From Thiobacillus sp. (lineage in GTDB: Bacteria; Pseudomonadota; Gammaproteobacteria; Burkholderiales; Thiobacillaceae): a DNA stretch of 64,000 nt. Where the stretch lies: the NCBI GenBank assembly GCA_024235835.1, contig JACKLQ010000001.1, positions 1,178,001 through 1,242,000 on the forward strand, in the 5' to 3' direction. The position numbers were made by a program, and so were the translations under genes. This document shows, one piece after another, positions 6,831 through 15,732 of this stretch. Below the pieces are notes generated by a model. That model ran no database searches, was not told the origin of the DNA, and saw nothing but the letters and a program-made list of their open reading frames with translations. Each line of letters opens with the position of its first letter. Position 1 is the stretch's first letter.

Positions 6831-6843
6831 CTCTACGTTGACG
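6787..6843 (+). repeat. attC site of the last cassette
   Basis: A 57-base attC-like site starting GCTCAAC (6787-6793) and ending GTTGACG (6837-6843). The inner arms GACGCTGCGC and GCGCAGCGCC pair around an ACAAAGCC loop. The R' core deviates from GTTRRRY in its last bases, which is expected when the final bases come from chromosomal DNA rather than a further cassette. It marks the right end of the array; G+C content rises to the chromosomal level after it. Confidence 0.72.
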
Positions 6844-6897
6844 CTGTAGGAAAACAACCAACCTCCCCGTTGCACCGTCTTCCGCCGGCCAAGGCAT

Positions 6898-7575
6898 TCA
6901 CCCCAGCAGTTGCAGCAACCCCCACACCCCCAGGCCCGCGACGATGGCTCCCGCCAGCCGGCGCAGCCAGGGCTGGCGGGTGAGGTCCCGCAGGCTTTCC
7001 GCCGCCCAGCCCATGAGCAGCAGGTTGGGCAGGGTGCCCAGGCCGAAGACCAGCAGGAACAGGGCTCCCCGGCCCGGGGAGCCGGAGGCCAGGGCCGACA
7101 CCAGCACGCTGTAGACCAGGCCGCAGGGCAGCCAGCCCCACAGCATGCCCGCTGCCAGTGCCTGTCCATGATGGCGGATGGGCATGACCCGGCCCAACAA
7201 GGGCTGCATCCGCCGCCACAGGCCGCCGCCGGCCCGCTCCAGCCACAGCACTGCCTGGTTCAGGCCCGCCAGATAAAGCCCCAGGAGAATGAGCACCACC
7301 TGGGCCAGCACGTAAAGACCGGTCTGCAGTGGGTGGAGGGTATCTGAGAGGAAGGCGGCGGCGCCCACCAGGCCCGCCAGGGCCCCCGCCGCCGTGTAGC
7401 TGGCGATGCGGCCTGCGCTGTAGGCCAGGTGGAAGCTGAAGGGCTGCTTCCGGACGGCCTGGAATGAGTGTGGCTGAAACGAGATGGCGGCGACGATGCC
7501 GCCACACATGCCCACGCAGTGGGCGCCACCCAGCAATCCGGTAAGGAAGGCGGCCAGGAGGGAGAGTTCGGGCAT
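6898..7575 (-). CDS. Sulfite exporter TauE/SafE family protein (COG2836-like)
   Basis: A 225-residue inner-membrane protein with about six transmembrane segments. The N-terminal FLTGLLGGAHCVGMCGGIVA and later GMLWGWLPCGLVYSVL are the two cysteine/glycine-rich motifs characteristic of the small TauE/SafE-like (DsbD_2-type) transporters seen near cytochrome oxidase and metal genes. The transported substrate is not known. It borders the integron end at 6843, so it marks resumption of the chromosome. A gene for a heme-binding protein lies upstream on the same strand, about 100 bases away. Confidence 0.85.
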   Translation of the reverse strand: MPELSLLAAFLTGLLGGAHCVGMCGGIVAAISFQPHSFQAVRKQPFSFHLAYSAGRIASYTAAGALAGLVGAAAFLSDTLHPLQTGLYVLAQVVLILLGLYLAGLNQAVLWLERAGGGLWRRMQPLLGRVMPIRHHGQALAAGMLWGWLPCGLVYSVLVSALASGSPGRGALFLLVFGLGTLPNLLLMGWAAESLRDLTRQPWLRRLAGAIVAGLGVWGLLQLLG

Positions 7576-7673
7576 GGCTGATAGTCAGCAGTTGTCAGAT
7601 TTCAGTTGGCAGCCTGGGATAGAACTGCGGCGGGTTTCGCTGCCGACTGCCAGCTGCTGGCTGCTGGCAGTGT

Positions 7674-8171
7674 TTACTCGCACAGCATCCCGTCCCGGGC
7701 CCAGGCCTGCACGTCCTTCAGCCAGGCCTTGTACCCCCCGGGCACGGTGGGGAACTGGCCCATGGGGGTCATGCCGCCTTCCAGGGCCCAGTGAATGCGC
7801 ACGTCATGGATGAGGTGCTCCAGCAGCTTGGCCTCCCGGTTGCCGGCCCCCGAATTGGCCTTGATGAGCAAGCAGGCGTCCCGGGCGTTGTGGCCCGTGT
7901 AGTCCATGCGGCTACCCGGGGGGGCCATCCACTCGCCGGCGGTCAGCCCCGTTATGCGGGCCGTGTGGCACTTGTCACACAGGTAGCGGTTGCGATGGGA
8001 GGTGTAGGCGCGGCCGTTGCTCCTGCGGCTGTTGAACTGGTGGCAACTCAGGCAGCGATCATGCTGGAACTTCTGGTACAGGGCACCGCTGAATTTGACG
8101 GGCTCGGAGGCGTGGACGGGGTTCGCTGAGAACAGCAGGGTCAAGGCGATTATCTTGAACAGGTGCTTCAT
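7674..8171 (-). CDS. Periplasmic diheme c-type cytochrome
   Basis: A 165-residue protein with a signal peptide (FKIIALTLLFSANPVHA) and two CxxCH heme sites, CLSCH and CDKCH, in the first half. The remainder (including LIKANSGAGNREAKLLEHLI) has no recognised motif. It is likely exported and matured by the Ccm system, acting in periplasmic electron transfer. Its ATG overlaps the stop codon of the upstream membrane-protein gene by 4 bases (ATGA), which suggests translational coupling. The physiological partner is not identifiable. Confidence 0.8.
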   Translation of the reverse strand: MKHLFKIIALTLLFSANPVHASEPVKFSGALYQKFQHDRCLSCHQFNSRRSNGRAYTSHRNRYLCDKCHTARITGLTAGEWMAPPGSRMDYTGHNARDACLLIKANSGAGNREAKLLEHLIHDVRIHWALEGGMTPMGQFPTVPGGYKAWLKDVQAWARDGMLCE

Positions 8172-8914
8172 GGTACGGAATCGTCGCCGGACGGGGCGAA
8201 GATGTCTCGATAGGCGGCATAGGTTGAGGTGAGGGTCCAGGGGATGAAGACCAGCAGGCCCAGGCCGAAGGGGATGACCAGGGCCACCATGCCCACCATG
8301 CCCAGGATGGTGGAATAGACCAGGATGGGCCGCCAGTTGACGGCACAGGCCCACAGGCTCCACCACATGGCCTTGCCGGGCCTGAAGCCCTCGAAGTGGG
8401 CCAGCCCCGGCGAAAACCAGGTAGCCATGAGCAATGGAGTCATCAACAGGGCCCCCAGGCCCAGGGCCGGCAGGATGCCATCCAGCAGGGCCCGCGCCTC
8501 TTCCGGCGTGAGGGCGTGGGGGTCCTCGATCTGGGCTGTGAGCAGGCTCAGGTCGCCGCCGGTGAAGAAGGCCACGCCGCGGAACACCAGCAGGGTGGCC
8601 AGCATGTAGGCGAGGCCGATGACCAGCAGGCTGTCCCGCCCCTGGCGCACGCCGGCACCCAGGAAGACGAAGGTGACGGGCTCCCCCTGGCTGCCTGCCC
8701 GGCTGGCGGCCAGGTAACCCGCCACGATGAAGGGGGACAGGGCATGAACCAGAAAGCCCCCCACATAAGGCAGGGCCCCCACGCCCATGAGCACCAGAAA
8801 GACCAGGGCAGTCATGCCGGACCAGGGGACAGGGGCCTGCTTGAACAGTTCCCAGCCCTGCTTTATCCAGGCCAGGCCTTGGGCGGCGGGAGGGCGAGCG
8901 ACAGTCAATGACAT
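8168..8914 (-). CDS. BPSS1780-family membrane protein
   Basis: A 248-residue polytopic membrane protein whose N-terminus (QGLAWIKQGWELFKQAP) and repeated hydrophobic segments match the BPSS1780 family of betaproteobacterial inner-membrane proteins of unknown function. About five to six membrane spans are visible (for example residues ~35-55, 60-80, 98-118, 145-165, 195-225). It is the first gene of a two-gene unit with the diheme cytochrome. Confidence 0.8.
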   Translation of the reverse strand: MSLTVARPPAAQGLAWIKQGWELFKQAPVPWSGMTALVFLVLMGVGALPYVGGFLVHALSPFIVAGYLAASRAGSQGEPVTFVFLGAGVRQGRDSLLVIGLAYMLATLLVFRGVAFFTGGDLSLLTAQIEDPHALTPEEARALLDGILPALGLGALLMTPLLMATWFSPGLAHFEGFRPGKAMWWSLWACAVNWRPILVYSTILGMVGMVALVIPFGLGLLVFIPWTLTSTYAAYRDIFAPSGDDSVP

Positions 8915-9042
8915 GGATGCAAGGGACTAAGGACTTGGGACTAGGGCAAGGGCACGGGGCGCGAAAGTGTCATCCAACCTTACAACATCTGTTTTGCTTT
9001 CCTTGCATCTTGCAGGCGCGAAGCGCCGGCCTTGCGCCTGAT

Positions 9043-9372
9043 TCAGAACTGATGGATCACCCACATGGGGACCATGAAGTTGGGCGAAAGGTCGTCGTAG
9101 CGACGCATCAGGCCATCACCCCGGGTGTCGATGAGGTAATAGGACTTACCGTGGGGCGGTGTCACCTTGATCATGTACAGCCGTCCCTTGATACGGAATT
9201 CCTCGACCTTGTCCTCGCCCTTCTGGGTAATGGTCACCTGGGGTTCCAGTTCCCTGTCCACCATGCCCGGGGGCGGGGGGATGTAGGGCAGGGGTTCCAG
9301 CTTGGGTTTTTCTTCCGCCCAGACGGGGCTGGCGGCAAGGCTGGCGATGAGAAGATGGATGGGAAAACGCAT
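9043..9372 (-). CDS. DUF2782 domain-containing periplasmic protein
   Basis: A 109-residue protein with a signal peptide (FPIHLLIASLAASPVWA) and a proline-rich linker (LEPLPYIPPPPG). The C-terminal domain (QVTITQKGEDKVEEFRIKGR ... MIKVTPPHGKSYYLIDTRGD) is typical of DUF2782, a small family common in betaproteobacteria near polA. Function unknown. Confidence 0.85.
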   Translation of the reverse strand: MRFPIHLLIASLAASPVWAEEKPKLEPLPYIPPPPGMVDRELEPQVTITQKGEDKVEEFRIKGRLYMIKVTPPHGKSYYLIDTRGDGLMRRYDDLSPNFMVPMWVIHQF

Positions 9373-9400
9373 AAGGCACTCTTAACAGTTATTGATGCAT

Positions 9401-9498
9401 GGGAGCGTGGGTCTCGTCATCCCCGCGCAGGCGGGGATCCACAGCCTTCATTACCCGGGTTCCCGCCTGGGCGGGAACAACGGACCCACGAACGCTCC
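9401..9498. repeat. Nested inverted-repeat element (MITE/REP-like)
   Basis: The outer arms GGAGCGTGGGTC (9402-9413) and GACCCACGAACGCTCC (9483-9498) are complementary apart from a small bulge. Inside lie two further hairpins, CCCCGCGCAGGCGGGG and TTCCCGCCTGGGCGGGAA. The core resembles the widely dispersed CGTCATCCCCGCG...GCGGGAA repeats of betaproteobacterial genomes. It lies in the divergent gap between a DUF2782 gene and the LOG-family gene 3' end. Confidence 0.7.
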
Positions 9499-9521
9499 AT
9501 TCAATTTTAGCCGGAGCCGAC

Positions 9522-10250
9522 TTACAGGTTCAGCAGAATCTCCCGCTCAGCGGGAGAAGGCTGGAAGCCACGGCTCTCGTAGTGGCGGAAGATGGCCTCC
9601 ACCACCTGGGCGGGCTCGTCGATCACCTGGATCAGGTCCATGTCCTCCGGATTGATCATGCCCTCCCCCACCAACCGGTCCCGGAACCAGTCCACCAGGC
9701 CGCCCCAGAAGCTGGACTTCACCAGGATGATGGGAATGGGCCGGGTCTTGCCTGTCTGGATCAGGGTCAGGGCCTCCATCAACTCGTCCAGGGTACCGAA
9801 GCCCCCGGGCATCACCACATAGGCGCTGGCGAACTTCACGAACATCACCTTGCGGGCGAAGAAGTGACGGAAGGTCTGGGAGATGTCCTGGTAGGGGTTG
9901 GCCCGCTGCTCATGGGGCAACTGGATGTTCAGGCCCACGCTGGGGGACTTGCCGAAATAGGCCCCCTTGTTGGCCGCTTCCATGACCCCCGGCCCGCCCC
10001 CGGAGATGACGGCGAAACCCGCGTCCGACAGCTTGCGGGCGATGGTCTCGGTGAGCATGTAGTAGGCGGAGTCCGGCTGGATGCGGGCGCTGCCGAAGAT
10101 GCTCACCGCCGGGCGGATGGGGGCCAGGCGCTCGGTGGCCTCCACGAACTCGGCCATGATCTCGAACATGCGCCAGGATTCCCGGGCGGACAGCAGGGCC
10201 TCCTGGCTGCCGCCGGGGTCGTGGAGATCGGGGATTTTGGGTTTGCTCAT
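9522..10250 (-). CDS. LOG-family (TIGR00730) Rossmann-fold nucleotide hydrolase
   Basis: A 242-residue cytoplasmic protein of the LOG/lysine-decarboxylase-like family, several members of which release cytokinin-type bases from nucleotide monophosphates. The signature motifs are visible: SGGGPGVMEAANKGAY and PGGFGTLDELMEALTL (the PGGxGTxxE catalytic motif). The start at 10250 (MSKPKIPDL) is chosen because it matches family length; the open frame extends further upstream without a clear ribosome binding site. It diverges from polA, with 89 bases between starts. The cellular substrate is not known. Confidence 0.9.
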   Translation of the reverse strand: MSKPKIPDLHDPGGSQEALLSARESWRMFEIMAEFVEATERLAPIRPAVSIFGSARIQPDSAYYMLTETIARKLSDAGFAVISGGGPGVMEAANKGAYFGKSPSVGLNIQLPHEQRANPYQDISQTFRHFFARKVMFVKFASAYVVMPGGFGTLDELMEALTLIQTGKTRPIPIILVKSSFWGGLVDWFRDRLVGEGMINPEDMDLIQVIDEPAQVVEAIFRHYESRGFQPSPAEREILLNL

Positions 10251-10339
10251 GGGGTTTCCCTCTGAGGTTATGGCCGGATTGTAGTGGTAGCCCACTAAAA
10301 TGCGTCTACTTCCAGGCATTCCATTCAGGCACCCCCCGC

Positions 10340-13078
10340 ATGACCGACACCCTGCTGCTGGTGGATGGCTCCAGCTATCTCTACCGCGCCTTCCACGCCA
10401 TGCCCGACCTGCGGGCCCCGGACGGTTCACCCACCGGCGCCCTCTACGGCGTCATCAACATGCTGAAGCGCCTGCGCAAGGACTACCCCACCGCCCACGC
10501 CGCCTGCGTGTTCGACGCCAAGGGCAAGACCTTCCGGGACGACTGGTATCCGGCCTACAAGGCCCAGCGCCCGCCCATGCCCGAGGACCTGGCCGCCCAG
10601 ATCGCCCCCCTGCACGAGGCCATCCGGGCCCTGGGCTGGCCCCTGCTCATGATCCAGGGGGTGGAGGCGGACGATGTCATCGGCACCCTCACCCACCAGG
10701 CGGAGGCGGCGGGCATGAAGGCCGTGGTGTCCACTGGCGACAAGGACCTGGCCCAGCTGGTGACGCCCCACGTGCGCCTGGTGAACACCATGACCAACGA
10801 GGTGCTGGACGAGGCCGGCGTGGAGGGCAAGTTCGGCGTGCCTCCGAATCGCATCATCGACTACCTGACCCTCATCGGCGACGCCGTGGACAATGTGCCC
10901 GGCGTGGACAAGGTAGGCCCCAAGACGGCGGTGAAGTGGCTGGCAGAGTTCGGCAATCTGGAGAGCCTAATGGCCCGGGCCGACGAGGTGAAGGGCAAGG
11001 CAGGCGAGAACCTGCGCGCCGCCCTGGACTGGCTGCCCATGGGGCGCAGGCTCATCACCGTGAAGACCGACGTGTCCCTGGACGTGCATCCCCAGGACCT
11101 GCGCTGGGGCGAGGAGGACAAGGCCAGGCTGGTGGAGCTGTTCTCCCGCTACAACTTCCGCACCTGGCTAAGGGAAGCCAGGGGGGAAGTCGATGGCACC
11201 CCGGACACAGGCTCTTTGTCCGGGAGAACTGTGGATGAACTGTCTCCCACACCCCAGGTTCCGGTTTCCGACGTCGAGCGCCATTACGAATCCCTCCTGG
11301 ACGAGGCCGCACTGGACCGGTGGCTTGCAAAACTCGCCGCCGCCGATCTCGTCTGCGTGGACACGGAAACCACCAGCCTGGACCCCTTGCAGGCCAGGAT
11401 CGTGGGCATGTCCTTCAGCCTGGAGCCCGGCGTGGCGGCCTACCTGCCCCTGGCCCACCACTATGCCGGCGCCCCGGACCAGCTGAACCTGGAAGCCGTG
11501 CTGGCCCGGCTCAAGCCCCTGCTGGAAGACCCGGCCAAGGCCAAGGTGGGCCAGAACCTGAAGTACGACTGGCACGTTTTCATGAACCACGGCGTGAATC
11601 TGCAGGGCATGGTCCACGACACCCTGCTGCAAAGCTACGTGCTGGAAGCCCACGAGCGCCACGACATGGACACCCTGGCGGCCCGGCACCTGGGGGAGTC
11701 CACCATCAGGTACGAGGAGGTGTGCGGCAAGGGGGCCAATCAGATCGGCTTCGACCAGGTGGACGTGGAACGGGCCACGGCCTACGCCGCCGAGGACGCG
11801 GACATCACCCTGCGCCTGCATCACGCCCTGCATCCACGCATCGCCGCCGAGACGAAGCTGAACCACGTCTATGCCGACATCGAGATGCCCCTGCTGCCCA
11901 TCCTGTGCCGCATGGAGCGCACCGGCGTGCGCCTGGATAGCGACCTGCTGCGGGCCCACTCCGACACCCTGGGCCGGGAGATGCTGGAGTTGGAGAAGAA
12001 GGCCCATGAAGCGGCGGGCCAGCCCTTCAACCTGAATTCCCCCAAGCAACTGGGCGAGATTCTGTTCAACCAGATGGGCCTCAAGCCCAGCAAGAAGACA
12101 CCGGGCGGCGCTCCCTCCACCAACGAGGACGCGTTGCAGGAACTGGCCCTGGACCACCCCCTGCCCAGGCTGATCCTGGACTACCGGGCCCTGGCCAAGC
12201 TGAAATCCACCTACACGGACAAGCTGCCGGGCATGGTGAACCCCGCCACGGGCCGGGTGCACACCACCTACTCCCAGGCCGTGGCGGTGACCGGGCGGTT
12301 GTCGTCCAACGACCCCAACCTGCAGAACATCCCCGTGCGCACGCCGGAGGGCCGCAAGATCCGGGAGGCCTTCATCGCCGAGCCGGGCCACTTCATCGTC
12401 TCCGCCGACTACTCCCAGATCGAGCTCAGGATCATGGCGCACCTGTCTGGGGACGAGAGCCTGCTCAAGGCCTTCCAGGAAGACCGGGACATCCACGCCG
12501 CCACCGCCGCCGAGGTCCAGGGCGTGCCCCCGGAGCAGGTGACATCGGACATGCGGCGCATGGCCAAGGCGGTGAACTTCGGCCTCATCTACGGCATGTC
12601 CGCCTTCGGTTTGAGCGCCCAGCTCAACGTGGAGCGCAACGTGGCCCAGGCCTACATCGACCGCTACTTCAATCGCTACCCCGGCGTGCTGGACTACATG
12701 AACCGCACCCGGGAACAGGCCCGCGCGGATGGCTACGTGGAAACCCTGTTCGGCCGCCGCCTCTATCTGCCGGAAATCCAGCGCGGCGGCCCCCGCCGCC
12801 AGGGCGCCGAGCGGGCCGCCATCAACGCCCCCATGCAGGGCACGGCGGCGGACCTGATCAAGCTGGCCATGATCGCCGTGCAGGGCTGGCTGGATAAAGC
12901 CGGCTTGAAGTCGAAGCTCATCATGCAGGTCCACGACGAACTGGTGCTGGAAGTGCCGGAGAACGAGCTGGAAACCATCCGGTCAGGCCTGCCGGAGAAG
13001 ATGTGCGGCGTGGCGGACCTGAAGGTGCCCCTCAAGGCGGAACTGGGCGTTGGACCGAATTGGGAGTCTGCCCATTGA
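10340..13078 (+). CDS. polA: DNA polymerase I
   Basis: A 912-residue polymerase I with all three domains. The 5'-3' exonuclease occupies residues ~1-290 (LLLVDGSSYLYRAFHA; GDKDLAQLV). The 3'-5' proofreading domain (~310-500) keeps the DxE motif in VCVDTETTSLD and the late AAEDADITLRLH. The polymerase domain (~520-912) has ADYSQIELRIMAHLSGD, RRMAKAVNFGLIYGMSAFGL and QVHDELVLEVP. It fills gaps in Okazaki fragment maturation and excision repair. Proofreading residues being intact distinguishes it from polymerases of the Taq type. Length is normal. Confidence 0.98.
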   Translation: MTDTLLLVDGSSYLYRAFHAMPDLRAPDGSPTGALYGVINMLKRLRKDYPTAHAACVFDAKGKTFRDDWYPAYKAQRPPMPEDLAAQIAPLHEAIRALGWPLLMIQGVEADDVIGTLTHQAEAAGMKAVVSTGDKDLAQLVTPHVRLVNTMTNEVLDEAGVEGKFGVPPNRIIDYLTLIGDAVDNVPGVDKVGPKTAVKWLAEFGNLESLMARADEVKGKAGENLRAALDWLPMGRRLITVKTDVSLDVHPQDLRWGEEDKARLVELFSRYNFRTWLREARGEVDGTPDTGSLSGRTVDELSPTPQVPVSDVERHYESLLDEAALDRWLAKLAAADLVCVDTETTSLDPLQARIVGMSFSLEPGVAAYLPLAHHYAGAPDQLNLEAVLARLKPLLEDPAKAKVGQNLKYDWHVFMNHGVNLQGMVHDTLLQSYVLEAHERHDMDTLAARHLGESTIRYEEVCGKGANQIGFDQVDVERATAYAAEDADITLRLHHALHPRIAAETKLNHVYADIEMPLLPILCRMERTGVRLDSDLLRAHSDTLGREMLELEKKAHEAAGQPFNLNSPKQLGEILFNQMGLKPSKKTPGGAPSTNEDALQELALDHPLPRLILDYRALAKLKSTYTDKLPGMVNPATGRVHTTYSQAVAVTGRLSSNDPNLQNIPVRTPEGRKIREAFIAEPGHFIVSADYSQIELRIMAHLSGDESLLKAFQEDRDIHAATAAEVQGVPPEQVTSDMRRMAKAVNFGLIYGMSAFGLSAQLNVERNVAQAYIDRYFNRYPGVLDYMNRTREQARADGYVETLFGRRLYLPEIQRGGPRRQGAERAAINAPMQGTAADLIKLAMIAVQGWLDKAGLKSKLIMQVHDELVLEVPENELETIRSGLPEKMCGVADLKVPLKAELGVGPNWESAH

Positions 13079-13108
13079 GCGCGGAGCGGGTATCCGCCCA
13101 ATGGGACG

Positions 13109-15706
13109 TCAGCTGGCCTGGACCCGCTCCAGAGCCTCTAACAGTTCGCCCACATTGATCGGCTTGGACACATAGTCGTCCATGCCTGCATCCATGAAGC
13201 GCTCCCGATCCCCCACCATGGCATTGGCGGTGAGGGCGATGACCGGCAGGTGGCCACCGTGGAGGGCCTCGTGCTGGCGCAGGGCCCGGGCCACCTGGAG
13301 GCCGTCCATGACCGGCATCTGCACGTCCAGCAGCACCGCATCGTAATCATGGGGTTGGGTTAGCAGGGCCAGGGCCTCGCCGCCGTCCTCCGCCACGCTT
13401 ACCCGGTGGCCGGCCTTGGCCAGCAAGACCGTGGCCAGCTTGCGGTTCACGGCATTGTCCTCCACCAGGAGGATGTGCATGGCTGTGGCATACCCGACGG
13501 AATCCGCTTGCCCCTCTGTCTGTAGAGACCGCCCGTCCACCTTGAAATCCAGGTCGAAATGGAAGCGGCTGCCCTGCCCCGGACGGCTGTCCACCCGGAC
13601 CTCTCCCCCCATCATGCGCACAAGTTGGCGCACGATGGCCAGCCCCAGTCCGGTGCCGCCGTACTTGCGCGTGATGGAGGCATCCGCCTGGGAGAAGGAT
13701 TCGAAAATGGACTCCTGCTTGTTCGCGGGGATCCCCGTGCCTGTGTCGGTGACACCGAAGCCAAGCCTGGCCATGTGGTCCCGCGTCCCGACCTGGCTCA
13801 CTTCCACGGATATGCAGCCCTGCTGGGTGAACTTGACCGCGTTGCCCACGAGGTTGATGAGGACCTGGCTGAGTCTTACCGGGTCGCCGACGATGACCTC
13901 CGGCACGTCACGCCCCACGTCCAGGGTCATCTCCAGCCCCTTCTGGCGGGCCTGTACGAACAGGGGCTGCAACGCAGCCTCCAGGGTGGACCGCACCCGG
14001 AAGGCGGTGCGCTCGAGGGTCAGGCGTCCGGCTTCGATCTTGGAGAAATCCAGGATGTCGTTGATGATGGTCATCAAGGTATCAGCGGAAGTGCGCACCA
14101 TCTCCAGGTGCTCCCGCTGTTCCGCCTCCAGGTCGCTGTCAAGCACCAGACGGGTCAGGCCGATGATGCCGTTCATGGGAGTGCGGATCTCGTGGCTCAT
14201 GTTGGCCAGGAACTCGCTCTTCATGCGATTGGCGTTTTCCGCCGCGGCCTTGGCCTCGGTAAGGGCCGATTCCATCTTCTTGCGCTCGGTGATGTCGCGG
14301 AAGACGGTGACCGAACCCGAGACCTTGCCGTGGTCCAGCATGGGCTGGCTGGATATCTCCACCGGCAGGTGACTGCCATCCTGGCGGGAAAAGACCTCCT
14401 CGCCATTGAATATCTCGCCGCGGCTCACCTGGCGGTAGATGGGGCACAGGTGCTTGGGCAGGTGCTCGTTGACCGCATGGGAATGGAACAGGTCATGGCC
14501 CACCTTGCCCAGCACGTCGGATTCCTTGAAACCCAGGAGCTTCTCGGCGGAAGGATTGAGCAGGGTCACCAGGCCCTGCTTGTCCATGGCGTAGAGGCCG
14601 TCCGCCACGGTGTCCGTCACCACTTTCAGGCTCTGCTTCTCCGCTTCCAAAGCCGCGCGGGAACGCAGCACGTGCCAGAACAACACACCCACCGCCATCA
14701 ACAGCAGGGCGGATGCGAGGAAGGAAACGACGAAATCCCGCAGGAACAGGTTGGCAAGGGGCACCGCACTGTAGGACACCACATAGGCAACCTGCCTGCC
14801 TTCCACGTCCTTGACGGGCAGGAAGGCGGCGGCCATGGTCTCGCCCCTCAGGTTGACCTTGACGGTGAGGGGCTTGCCCGCATGCATCCCCTCGGCCACT
14901 TCAGGCATTTTCTTCAGCAAGGCGTTGAGGGCCTGCACGCGTGCGGACGGCGGGGGAGGCGAATCCGGCAATTGCAGCCTGGGATCTTCCACCAGGTAAT
15001 CATCATGCAGGCCGGAACTGGCGTACAGGCTGATCTGCTCCGGCGCGAGACGTCCCTCCACGGCGCCGCGGCTCAGGATGAACGCGTATTCGTGGGAATG
15101 CTCCAGGGTGGCCATGGCATCCCGGATGGCGCGGAAACTGACGCTCGCCTCCATGCTGCCCAGGTGCTCACCGTCTATCAGGATGGGATAGACATAGCGG
15201 AATCCTGAAAGCACCCGCCCAGTCTCGAAGCCCGAGACCGGACGCTTTTCCACATTGGCGATGCGCACGGAAGGACGGATGTCGAACAGGGCGTCGCCAA
15301 ATCTGGCCGGCTCGTGAAAGCGCAGGAAACTGGCGCCGTTGGCTTGATGGAAATGAAACTGGCGCAGGCTGTTCTTCTTGAGCTGGGCATAGGTGGGATA
15401 CAGCAGCCGATACAGCTTGCCCCGGTTCGCGGCCTGTTCCTCCTCGTCCTGGGTGGAAAAACCCTGCTTCAGGGTGTCGACCACCTCCGGTCGCTGCATG
15501 ATCTCCTGGAACAACAGGTCTGTGGCCAGCGCGAACATCTGCACGCTGGAACGGTAAGCCGTTTCCAGGCCGAGGGTCTGTTGGCGCAGGTACTGCTCGT
15601 CCTTTTCCCGCCAGTCCCGGTAAAGAAACACCCCCACCAGGGTTTCAAGGCCCAGCAGGATGACGGCGAAGAACCTGAAGTTGAGTTGAAACCCGCTCAA
15701 GCGCAC
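13109..15706 (-). CDS. Hybrid sensor histidine kinase with PAS and receiver domains
   Basis: An 865-residue inner-membrane kinase. A transmembrane helix at ~9-28 and another at ~325-345 enclose a large periplasmic sensor region (~300 residues). A PAS domain (~355-465, around TDTVADGLYAMDKQGLVTLL) follows, then HisKA with MSHEIRTPMNG, HATPase with NLVGNAVKFT, DTGTGIP and GGTGLGLAIV, and a C-terminal receiver with ILLVEDN and LLDVQMPVMDG. The gene lies 26 bases downstream of a PhnD-like binding-protein gene on the same strand; that protein probably presents a ligand to the periplasmic domain. No separate output regulator is adjacent, so the phosphate acceptor beyond the receiver is unknown. Confidence 0.9.
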   Translation of the reverse strand: MRLSGFQLNFRFFAVILLGLETLVGVFLYRDWREKDEQYLRQQTLGLETAYRSSVQMFALATDLLFQEIMQRPEVVDTLKQGFSTQDEEEQAANRGKLYRLLYPTYAQLKKNSLRQFHFHQANGASFLRFHEPARFGDALFDIRPSVRIANVEKRPVSGFETGRVLSGFRYVYPILIDGEHLGSMEASVSFRAIRDAMATLEHSHEYAFILSRGAVEGRLAPEQISLYASSGLHDDYLVEDPRLQLPDSPPPPSARVQALNALLKKMPEVAEGMHAGKPLTVKVNLRGETMAAAFLPVKDVEGRQVAYVVSYSAVPLANLFLRDFVVSFLASALLLMAVGVLFWHVLRSRAALEAEKQSLKVVTDTVADGLYAMDKQGLVTLLNPSAEKLLGFKESDVLGKVGHDLFHSHAVNEHLPKHLCPIYRQVSRGEIFNGEEVFSRQDGSHLPVEISSQPMLDHGKVSGSVTVFRDITERKKMESALTEAKAAAENANRMKSEFLANMSHEIRTPMNGIIGLTRLVLDSDLEAEQREHLEMVRTSADTLMTIINDILDFSKIEAGRLTLERTAFRVRSTLEAALQPLFVQARQKGLEMTLDVGRDVPEVIVGDPVRLSQVLINLVGNAVKFTQQGCISVEVSQVGTRDHMARLGFGVTDTGTGIPANKQESIFESFSQADASITRKYGGTGLGLAIVRQLVRMMGGEVRVDSRPGQGSRFHFDLDFKVDGRSLQTEGQADSVGYATAMHILLVEDNAVNRKLATVLLAKAGHRVSVAEDGGEALALLTQPHDYDAVLLDVQMPVMDGLQVARALRQHEALHGGHLPVIALTANAMVGDRERFMDAGMDDYVSKPINVGELLEALERVQAS

Positions 15707-15732
15707 GGCAGTCCCGCTTCGGATGTGACTGG

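Noticed and set aside
11168..12934. A 588-codon minus-strand frame under polA
   Set aside because: Shadow frame in high-G+C DNA; no motif or ribosome binding site, while the plus strand encodes conserved polymerase I motifs.
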